DNA of 45,691 bases from Acidimicrobiia bacterium. Its GTDB lineage: Bacteria; Actinomycetota; Acidimicrobiia; Acidimicrobiales; Bin134. The notes under the pieces were generated by a model. The model was not told the DNA's origin. It was given only the letters and a program-made list of their open reading frames with translations, and made no database searches. The DNA lies in the NCBI GenBank assembly GCA_022825005.1, contig JAJDYU010000008.1, positions 1-45,691 on the forward strand. Direction: 5' to 3'. Position numbers and translations under genes: made by a program. Below are positions 32,945-40,094 of the stretch, one piece after another (position 1 is the stretch's first letter; each line of letters starts with the position of its first letter).

Positions 32945-35044
32945 CTAGAGGGGACGGCCGCCCAAAAGCTTGCGCTTGTGCTCCACGAAGTCCACCAGCA
33001 CGTAGTCGCCCAGCGTCTCCGGCGTGGTGAAGAAGGCCCGGCCGCCGTTCATCTTGGAGATCTGCTCGATGAAGTTGGTGAGGTACGAGGTGGCATCCAG
33101 CATGAAGGTGTTGATGCGGATGTTCTCCCGGGTGGCCCGCATCACCTGCTCCAGGGTCTTCTCCACCGTCGCCCGGGCCGGCGGGTAGGAGAAGAAGGGC
33201 CGGCCATCGTCGTCCACATGGGCGGTGGGCTCCCCGTCGGTCACCATGATGATCTGCTTGGTGCCGCTGTGTCGGGCCAGCATCTGGCGGGCCAGCATGA
33301 ACCCGTGCTGCATGTTGGTTCCGTACACGAAGTCCCATGACACCTCGGGCAACTGCTCGGGCTTGACCTCCCGGGCGACCTCGCTGAAGCCCACAATGCC
33401 CAGAAAGTCGCGCGGGTACTGAGAGCTGATCAGCGAGTGAAGGGCCATGGCCACCTTCTTGGCCGGCAGGAAGTTGTCCCTCATCGGCATCGATAGCGAT
33501 AGGTCGAGCATCAGCACGGTGGACGACCGCACAATGTTCTCGGTGCGCTCCACCTCGAAGTCCTCCGGCGAAAGCTTCACCGGAGTGCCGCCACCGGTGC
33601 GCTGGATGGCGTTGCGGATGGTCCGCTCGATGTCCAGGTTGAAGGGGTCGCCAAACTCGTAGGGCTTGGTGTGGTACTCCCGCTCGTGGCCCCCGCCGAA
33701 CATCTCCATGGTGTGCTGGCCCACCCGGTCTTGCTGGAGCTTCTTGAAGAGGTCCGACAGGGCGTTCTGGCCGATCTGGCGGATTGCCCGGGGGGTTAGC
33801 TCCAAGCGCCCCTCGCGGTTCTCGATCAATCCGGCCTCTTCCAGCATCTTGGCCAGATCGGCCATCTGCTCAAGGCTCTGGGCCGCCTCGTCGCCCAGCA
33901 GCTCCCGAGCCCGGTCGATGTCCACTTCGGCCAGCGCGCCGGGGTTGTTGGCCCCCCGCAGCAGGTTGTCGAGCTGGTCCAAGTCGCCCAGCTCCTGCAT
34001 CATCTGGGCGGCTGAGGCGAAATCGAGCGGATCGGCCCCGCTGAAGTCATAAGACTGGTCCCAGCCGGCATCGGGGAACATGGCCTGGAGGTTCTGGGAA
34101 AGCTGGTCCACCTGCCAGCGCAGGTCCATGTCCTGCAAGAGCTGTTCGGCCAGCCCCTGGAGCTGCGCCCGCTGCTCGGGCGTCATCGACGCCATCATGG
34201 CCGACATTGCCGCCATGCGCCGGGCCATCACCTCCAGCAGCTCGCTCAGCGTGCGGGGGTTCTCGGGGAAGAAGTCGCCAAAGCGCTCCATGAAGCTGTC
34301 GAAGTCGGATTGGAGGCGCTCGTCCAGCATCCGGTTGCGTTCAGCCGGATCTGAAACGTCAGATGGAAGCTGCTCGTCAGCCATCTGGCGCTTCTCCAGA
34401 AGGCTGTTCAGCTCGGCCATCATGTCCTTGGCCCGGGCCAGATCCTCGGGGGAGAGGTTGTTCATGCCGTCGGTCATCTGGTTGACGTAGTTCTGCATGA
34501 GCTGCTGGCGGAGCTTCTCCACCAGCTCGTCAAACCGCTGCTGGGCTTCCGACGAGGTGAACTGGTAGTTCTCCAACTCCTTGATCTGGCCGGCCAGGTC
34601 GGGGGGCAGCATGTCGAGCTGGAACCGGCGCTGGTCCACGGTCTCGTTGGTGATGGCCGCCCGGCGCTCGTCGCCCGATTCGGCCGCCGAGGCGGCCAAG
34701 TCGTCCAGGGCGTCGCGCTCCATGTCGACCACATCGCGCAGTTCCTGGGCGATGTCGTCGTAGACCCCGCCGAGGTCGTGCTGCTCTAGGCGTTCCTGGC
34801 GGCGTTGGCGGAGCTGCTCCATCATCTCCCGCAGGCCCTGCACCTGCTGGCCATCCACTTCGAAGCCCTGCTGGAGGAGCCGCCGCAGGGCGGCGTTCAC
34901 GTCGCCGTGGTAGAGGAGATCGTCGTTCATCTGGGCGAACAGATCGGAGGTGGAGAAGTCGAACCCGGTCTGGGAGCCGTCCCAGCGGGAGTAGGCCACT
35001 CGGTGGGCTGACCGACGACGGGCCCTTCGCCATCTCCGAAGCAT
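32945..35044 (-). CDS. VWA-domain protein, partner of MoxR-type ATPase
   Basis: Protein of 699 aa. Residues about 40-480 are mostly helical with many Gln, Glu, Met and Leu, including coiled-coil-like stretches. The C-terminal 190 residues form a von Willebrand A domain with an intact MIDAS: D514-L-S-L-S518, then a Thr in Y-G-T-N-M-Q-H and the Asp in M-V-T-D-G-E-P. MoxR AAA+ ATPases are usually encoded beside such VWA proteins and act on protein or cofactor assembly with them. Here the MoxR-type gene is 1.2 kb away on the same strand, separated by an opposite-strand GH1-like gene. There is no signal peptide, so it is cytoplasmic. Confidence 0.88.
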   Translation of the reverse strand: MLRRWRRARRRSAHRVAYSRWDGSQTGFDFSTSDLFAQMNDDLLYHGDVNAALRRLLQQGFEVDGQQVQGLREMMEQLRQRRQERLEQHDLGGVYDDIAQELRDVVDMERDALDDLAASAAESGDERRAAITNETVDQRRFQLDMLPPDLAGQIKELENYQFTSSEAQQRFDELVEKLRQQLMQNYVNQMTDGMNNLSPEDLARAKDMMAELNSLLEKRQMADEQLPSDVSDPAERNRMLDERLQSDFDSFMERFGDFFPENPRTLSELLEVMARRMAAMSAMMASMTPEQRAQLQGLAEQLLQDMDLRWQVDQLSQNLQAMFPDAGWDQSYDFSGADPLDFASAAQMMQELGDLDQLDNLLRGANNPGALAEVDIDRARELLGDEAAQSLEQMADLAKMLEEAGLIENREGRLELTPRAIRQIGQNALSDLFKKLQQDRVGQHTMEMFGGGHEREYHTKPYEFGDPFNLDIERTIRNAIQRTGGGTPVKLSPEDFEVERTENIVRSSTVLMLDLSLSMPMRDNFLPAKKVAMALHSLISSQYPRDFLGIVGFSEVAREVKPEQLPEVSWDFVYGTNMQHGFMLARQMLARHSGTKQIIMVTDGEPTAHVDDDGRPFFSYPPARATVEKTLEQVMRATRENIRINTFMLDATSYLTNFIEQISKMNGGRAFFTTPETLGDYVLVDFVEHKRKLLGGRPL

Positions 35045-35067
35045 CCCGCCAACCTACTCTGAACGAG
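35045..35067. promoter_or_regulatory. 23-bp bidirectional promoter (VWA / GH1-like)
   Basis: Minus strand: TAGGTT (35056-35051), six bases, ATG of the VWA gene at 35044. Plus strand: TACTCT (35055-35060), seven bases, ATG of the GH1-like gene at 35068. The two -10-like hexamers overlap by two bases, so the transcripts would compete or be controlled together. Confidence 0.45.
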
Positions 35068-36285
35068 ATGGACGGCCATACCGGCCCTGATTTCGCCTGG
35101 GGGTGGACCGCGGACTCCGTGGCGTTGGAAGGCGTTGGCCCCGCGGCGGACTGGTCGGTGTGGGAGCGGGAGGGTCGGGCGCCCCGGTCGGGCGAGGGGT
35201 GCGGCTTCGGCATCGACTTCCGGGCCGACCTGGAGCTCTTGGCCGAGTGGGGCTTCACGGCGTGTCGGCTTCCGGTGGAGTGGGCCCGCATCGAGCCCGA
35301 GCCGGGCAAGCTGGACAGCGACGCCGTTGACCGATACCTGGACATGCTCGCCGCGGCCCGCGACGTCGGTCTAGACACGTGGCTGGTGCTCCAGAACACC
35401 ACGCTGCCGGGGTGGTTTGCCGACGATGAGGGCGGGTGGAGCACCCGACAGGGGCGAACCCTGTGGTGGGCCCGCTGGGTGGATCGGTGTGGCGAGTGGT
35501 TCTCCGACCGAGTGGCCGGATGGATCCCAGTGGAAGACCCGGTGGGCTGGGCGGTGCGAAGCCGCATCTCAGCCCAGCGTCCTCCCGGACGGCGCAGTAT
35601 CGACGCTGGAGTGGAGGCAGCCCAGCACGCGCTGGAGGCCATGTTCGAGGCTTGTCGCCTGCTTCGCAGCGGGAGCCAGCCGGTGATGGGGGTATTCGGC
35701 CTCCACACCGTTTTCGCCGCCGACCAGCGGGCCGACACCCTTGCTTGGCAGGGATGGTGGGACCGCTTGCTGTGGCAGAGCTGGATCTCAGCGCTGACCG
35801 ACGGGGAGATCACTGTGCCCGATCGTCCGATAGTCGCCCGCGAGGAGTTCCGTGAGGCGATCGACGTGGTCGGAGTGTGCTTCGACGCCCCGGCATCGGT
35901 AGACCAACACGGCCACCTCGGCCCGTATCCTGCCACCGCTCGGTGCGACCACTCCGGCTTGGCTCCCGAGCCCGAGGAGTTGGGCCGGGCCCTGGCCCGC
36001 CTGGCCGACATGCTGGGCGACGTACCGCTGGCGGTGACCGGCACCGGCGTGTCCACCACCGACGAAACCTGGCGCGACCAACTGCTCAGCCGGACGTTGG
36101 ATCAGGTGGAAGCCGCGAGGTCAGACGGCATCAACGTGGTGGGCTTCTTCGCCGACACCGCCGTAGACGGCTACCACTGGCACCTGGGGCGCTCAACCGC
36201 CCGCGGCCTGTTCGACCGAGACCGAAACCCCAAACCCGCCGCCCTCACCCTCCGCGACCGCATCCGGGGAGTCGAAGCCGGCTAG
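35068..36285 (+). CDS. GH1-like pseudo-glycosidase
   Basis: Protein of 405 aa with the architecture of glycoside hydrolase family 1: F-A-W-G-W-T-A-D-S at the N-terminus, the F-x-x-D-L-x-L-L-A-E-W-G-F-T-A-C-R-L-P-V-E-W-A-R-I-E-P block, D-E-G-G-W, and a C-terminal end like G-Y-H-W-H-L-x-x-S. The acid/base motif (normally N-E-P) reads E156-D157-P, and the nucleophile motif (normally T-E-N-G) reads T-G325-T-G, so the nucleophile Glu is lost. Hydrolysis by the GH1 mechanism is therefore not expected. It probably keeps a sugar-binding barrel. Its stop shares CTAG with the convergent MoxR gene. There is no signal peptide. Confidence 0.8.
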   Translation: MDGHTGPDFAWGWTADSVALEGVGPAADWSVWEREGRAPRSGEGCGFGIDFRADLELLAEWGFTACRLPVEWARIEPEPGKLDSDAVDRYLDMLAAARDVGLDTWLVLQNTTLPGWFADDEGGWSTRQGRTLWWARWVDRCGEWFSDRVAGWIPVEDPVGWAVRSRISAQRPPGRRSIDAGVEAAQHALEAMFEACRLLRSGSQPVMGVFGLHTVFAADQRADTLAWQGWWDRLLWQSWISALTDGEITVPDRPIVAREEFREAIDVVGVCFDAPASVDQHGHLGPYPATARCDHSGLAPEPEELGRALARLADMLGDVPLAVTGTGVSTTDETWRDQLLSRTLDQVEAARSDGINVVGFFADTAVDGYHWHLGRSTARGLFDRDRNPKPAALTLRDRIRGVEAG

Positions 36286-37691
36286 GTCCTGCCTCGGTAG
36301 ACGGCGGCGCCAGCTAGGGCCTCTTTGTTTAGGCGCTTGGAGAGGTGGAGGCCCTCCAGCACGAATTCGATGCCGCTGGCCACCAGGGCGGGGTTCTCCA
36401 GATCGCCGGGCTCGTATCCCAGTGCGGCCAGCGCGCTGGCAAACGCGGGCACATCGTCAACCAGCGCGGCGTAATCGACCGACGAAATGTCGTCTCCCGC
36501 GTTGACCACTCGGCCCTCTTCGAAGGCCTCCACCACCTCGTGTTGCACCTCGTGGTCCACCGCATCCTTGAAGGCCAGCCGGACCGCCTCCTTGCGGAGG
36601 TTGCCCACGATCTCGCCGTCGCGGCCGTCGTCTATGGTCTCGATCTCGATCTTGCCCGCGGTGGACGGCGTCAGCGCCTCCAGGTCGCTCACCCGGGGCA
36701 CGGCTGAGGCCTCACCGGAGCGGAGCGCCCGGCGGATGGCCGCGGCGGCCAGCGTCTCGTAGTTGGACACGGTCAGGCGCACCGACACCCCCGAGCGCTG
36801 GTTGATGTGGGGGCTCTGGCGGGCCAGCTGGCTGAGATACACCAGCACCTCGCCCATGAAGTCGGGCATCACCACCGGCATGTCGGCCTCGGGCATCGTG
36901 GCCTCCTGCTCGGTGATGTCCATCTCGATGTCCACGTCGGTGGGATAGTGGGTGCGGATCTGGGCGCCGAAGCGGTCCTTCAGCGGGGTGATGATCCGAC
37001 CCCGGTTGGTGTAGTCCTCGGGATTGGCCGACGCGAACAGCAAGATGTCGAGAGGCAGGCGGATCTTGTGACCCCGAATCTGCACGTCCCGCTCCTCCAG
37101 CACGTTGAGCAGGCCCACCTGGATGCGCTCGGCCAGATCCGGCAGCTCGTTGATGGCGAACACCCCCCGATTGGTGCGGGGCACCAGTCCGTAGTGGATG
37201 GTGAGCTCATCGGAGAGGTAGCGGCCCTCGGCCACCTTGATGGGGTCCACCTCGCCGATCAGGTCGGCTATGGAGGTGTCGGGGGTGGCCAGCTTCTCCC
37301 CGTAGCGCTCGCTGCGGTGGACCCAATCCAGCGGAGTGTTGTCCCCCTCGGCGGCAATCAGATCCTTGGCGTGCTTGGACACCGGGTTGTAGGGATCGTC
37401 GTTGATCTCGGAGCCGGCCACGATGGGAAGCCACTCGTCGAGCAGGTCGAGCACCAGGCGGATCATCCGGGTCTTGGCCTGACCCCGCTCGCCCAAAAAG
37501 ATCACGTCGTGGCCGGCCAAAAGCGCTGTCTCCATCTGGGGGATGACGGTGTCCTCGTAGCCCCAGATTCCGGGAAACAGGTCCTCGCCTGCTCGTATGC
37601 GGCTGATGGCGTTGCGGCGAATTTCGTGTTTGACCGATACCGACTGCCAGCCGGATTCTCTTAGCTCGCCGAGGGTGGAGGGTTGAGACAT
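36282..37691 (-). CDS. MoxR-type AAA+ ATPase
   Basis: Protein of 469 aa. Walker A is G-E-R-G-Q-A-K-T (near residue 65), Walker B is F-A-I-N-E-L (Asp replaced by Asn before the catalytic Glu, as in some MoxR lineages), sensor 1 is L-F-A-S-A-N-P-E-D-Y, and the arginine finger region follows in P-L-K-D-R-F. The C-terminal 200 residues are helical lid and extension. It belongs with the VWA protein as chaperone-like ATPase. The ATG at 37691 was chosen because the frame upstream has no conserved sequence; the ATG has no Shine-Dalgarno, and TAGGTT lies 8 bases upstream. Confidence 0.88.
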   Translation of the reverse strand: MSQPSTLGELRESGWQSVSVKHEIRRNAISRIRAGEDLFPGIWGYEDTVIPQMETALLAGHDVIFLGERGQAKTRMIRLVLDLLDEWLPIVAGSEINDDPYNPVSKHAKDLIAAEGDNTPLDWVHRSERYGEKLATPDTSIADLIGEVDPIKVAEGRYLSDELTIHYGLVPRTNRGVFAINELPDLAERIQVGLLNVLEERDVQIRGHKIRLPLDILLFASANPEDYTNRGRIITPLKDRFGAQIRTHYPTDVDIEMDITEQEATMPEADMPVVMPDFMGEVLVYLSQLARQSPHINQRSGVSVRLTVSNYETLAAAAIRRALRSGEASAVPRVSDLEALTPSTAGKIEIETIDDGRDGEIVGNLRKEAVRLAFKDAVDHEVQHEVVEAFEEGRVVNAGDDISSVDYAALVDDVPAFASALAALGYEPGDLENPALVASGIEFVLEGLHLSKRLNKEALAGAAVYRGRT

Positions 37692-37722
37692 AGGTGAGAA
37701 ACCTAGCCCATAGATTAAGCAG
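37692..37722. promoter_or_regulatory. 31-bp bidirectional promoter (MoxR / GH2-like)
   Basis: Minus strand: TAGGTT (37705-37700), eight bases, ATG of the MoxR-type gene at 37691. Plus strand: TAGATT (37711-37716), six bases, GTG of the GH2-like gene at 37723. The minus-strand hexamer is identical to the one before the VWA gene. Confidence 0.45.
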
Positions 37723-39834
37723 GTGGACCTAGGTGGGAAATGGGTGGCTGCCCTGGGAGGCGGGGCGGTCTTGGGGTTTCCAGATTTGGCGTTTGACGAC
37801 TCCCACTGGATTCCGGTGGAAGTGCCGGGGCACTGGGAACGGGTTGAGGAGCTGGCGGAGGCCAACTCGGTGCGGTATCGGCATCGGTTCAATCAGCAGC
37901 CTCCGGCGGCGGGCGAGCGGCGGTGGCTGGTGTTCGACGGGCTGCTGTATCAAGCCGACGTCTGGCTGAACGGGAGCTACTTGGGCGATGTGGAGGGCTA
38001 CTTCATGGCCCACCAGTTCGACGTGACCGGGGCCATGGCCGGCGATCGGGAGCACCTCTTGGCCTTGGAGCTGTCGTGCCCGTCCCGGTCGGCTGACATC
38101 TCCGGTGGCCACATGCTGGGATCGCTGGGGCAATCGCCGGAGCTGCTCCCGCCGGGCAACCCAGGGGGGCTGTGGGCACCGGTCAGGGTTGAGAGCACCG
38201 GCGAGGTCCGCATCTTGGAATTGCGGGTGGGCACCGAGAGCGCCACCGATCGTCGGGCCGTGGTGGCCTTCCAAGCCGACTTGGACGCTTCCCGGGCCGG
38301 CCTGGTTCGCCTGCACACCGCCATCGCCAATGCAGACAGCAGCAATGTGGAGCACACCGGCGACCACGTGCTGGCCGCCGGGCTCAACCATGTGGAGTGG
38401 CGGGTGGAGGTGCCCGAGCCCCGCCGGTGGTGGCCCCATCGGCTCGGTGACCAGCCTCTATACGACATCACCGTTGAGGTGGGTACCACCCAGGGAGGGC
38501 TGAGCGACCGTCGGCGGGTTCGCACTGGCCTGCGGACGGTGCAGATGGACAACTGGCAGTTCTCCATCAACGGCGTGCCGATTTTCCTCAAGGGCGCCAG
38601 CTTCGGGCCGGCATCCCCGTGGTGGGCCGAAGCGAACGAGGCCGAATTGCGACGCGATGTGGAACTGGCCAAAGAGGCGGGGCTGAACCTCATCCGGACA
38701 TACGGCCATGTGGCCCCTCCCCCGCTGTACGACGCCGCTGACGAGGCCGGGATGATGGTCTGGCAAGACCTTCCGCTGCTCGGACCGTTTCCCCGAGGAA
38801 ATCGCGATGCGGCCACCGATTGCGCCCGAGCCGCCGTGGGGACGGTGGGCGCTCATCCCAGCGTGATCCTGTGGTGCGGGCATGTGGACCCGTTGGGCGA
38901 CAGCGTCGATCCGCCCAGCCAGCAGGGCCTTGCCCGGCAATTGGCCACCCACCAACGACCGAGCTGGAACCTGTCGGTGCTCGACCGCAGCGTCAAGCGG
39001 GAACTCGAGCGGCGCGATCCCACCCGCCCGGCGGTGGCCTATTCGGGGGTGCTCCCCCATCTGCCCCGCCTGGACGGCACCGATACCCACCTGTGGCTGG
39101 GCTGGAAGCGGGGCCAAGAGCGAGACCTGGAGCAATTCGCATCCCGTTGGCCGCGGGCAGTTCGGTTCGTTTCGCAGTTCGGCGCCCAGTCACCGCCCCA
39201 AGAAGTGCCGCTGCTCAGCCCGCAGACGTGGCCCGACTTGGATTGGGCCGGGCTGGCACGCAGCCACGGCTTGGATGCCGCGGCCATGAACCGCCACGTC
39301 CCGCCCCGCGAGCATTCCACGCTGGATGGGTGGCAGGAGGCGGCCTGGGCCTACCAGGCCATGCTGGTGCGACGGCACATCGAGACCCTGCGGCGGCTCA
39401 AGTACCGGCCGGCCGGCGGGTTCTGCCAGCACTTCTTCGCCGACTCCCACCCCGCCGTGTCCACAGCGCTGCTCGACTGGCAGCGATGGCCCAAACCGGC
39501 CTACGAGGCGTTGGCCAAGGCCTGCCAGCCGGTCATCGTGGTGGCCGACAGACTCCCTGCCGAGATGATTCCCGGTGACGAGCTGTCGATTGGCGTCAAC
39601 GTGGTGAGCGACCGCCAAGAACCAGTAGTCGGACTGCACGCCGAGGCCACCTTGGAATGGCCCGATGGCCGCCAAACCTGGAGCTGGACCGGGGCGGTGG
39701 GCTCCGACGAATGCGTGTTGGTGGGAACCCTGCACTGGCGGGTCCCAGACGCATCCGGCCCCGCCGCCCTCCACCTGCGTCTCACCGGCCCCGTCGAAGC
39801 CACCAACCGCTACGACACGGTGATATTCGGCTAG
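37723..39834 (+). CDS. GH2-like pseudo-glycosidase (beta-mannosidase-like)
   Basis: Protein of 703 aa with the GH2 order: jelly-roll sugar-binding domain (residues 1-160, with D-G-L-L-Y-Q-A-D-V-W-L-N-G), immunoglobulin-like domain (about 170-275), and a TIM barrel from about 280 (F-S-I-N-G-V-P-I-F-L-K-G-A-S-F, N-L-I-R-T-Y-G). The acid/base motif H-P-S-V-I-L-W-C-G-N-N-E of relatives reads W-C-G-H-V-D389, and the nucleophile motif F-V-S-E-F-G-A-Q-S reads F-V-S-Q485-F-G-A-Q-S. Both catalytic Glu are changed. The protein likely binds, but does not cleave, a glycan. It diverges from the MoxR-type gene and has no signal peptide. Confidence 0.82.
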   Translation: MDLGGKWVAALGGGAVLGFPDLAFDDSHWIPVEVPGHWERVEELAEANSVRYRHRFNQQPPAAGERRWLVFDGLLYQADVWLNGSYLGDVEGYFMAHQFDVTGAMAGDREHLLALELSCPSRSADISGGHMLGSLGQSPELLPPGNPGGLWAPVRVESTGEVRILELRVGTESATDRRAVVAFQADLDASRAGLVRLHTAIANADSSNVEHTGDHVLAAGLNHVEWRVEVPEPRRWWPHRLGDQPLYDITVEVGTTQGGLSDRRRVRTGLRTVQMDNWQFSINGVPIFLKGASFGPASPWWAEANEAELRRDVELAKEAGLNLIRTYGHVAPPPLYDAADEAGMMVWQDLPLLGPFPRGNRDAATDCARAAVGTVGAHPSVILWCGHVDPLGDSVDPPSQQGLARQLATHQRPSWNLSVLDRSVKRELERRDPTRPAVAYSGVLPHLPRLDGTDTHLWLGWKRGQERDLEQFASRWPRAVRFVSQFGAQSPPQEVPLLSPQTWPDLDWAGLARSHGLDAAAMNRHVPPREHSTLDGWQEAAWAYQAMLVRRHIETLRRLKYRPAGGFCQHFFADSHPAVSTALLDWQRWPKPAYEALAKACQPVIVVADRLPAEMIPGDELSIGVNVVSDRQEPVVGLHAEATLEWPDGRQTWSWTGAVGSDECVLVGTLHWRVPDASGPAALHLRLTGPVEATNRYDTVIFG

Positions 39835-40094
39835 CAGGGCAAACTTGGCAATGCGTGCTCAGAAGCAGTCTTTCAAGACAGTTTCCCCTACTGTCGCAGA
39901 CCACAACTACAGAAGGCTTGAAATTACAAGAGAATCCCGTACAAGCTATCCCAGAATGCCCAATCCTCTGCTGTCGCCATGAACTTTGGCCGCCGTATAT
40001 CAGCCAACTGCAAGCCACCTAATGGTTGGGGTGACCTTTTGCGAATCTTCAACGACCTACGTTTCCCACCGACGAACGATATGGAGAACCAAGA
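39835..40094. other. Intergenic boundary of a lower-GC islet
   Basis: These 260 bp follow the GH2-like gene and lead into the DUF262 gene. Composition shifts from strongly GC-rich to roughly balanced. A 6-bp hairpin (GACAGT 39877-39882, ACTGTC 39890-39895) could end the GH2-like transcript but lacks a T-run. An opposite-strand frame reaching into it lacks codon bias and a ribosome-binding site and was not called. No integrase, att-like repeat or RNA gene was recognised. Confidence 0.4.

Noticed and set aside
37692..37892. Extended MoxR-type N-terminus from 37892
   Set aside because: It would overlap the GH2-like gene by 170 bp and has no conserved sequence; the shadow of the GH2-like gene explains the open frame.
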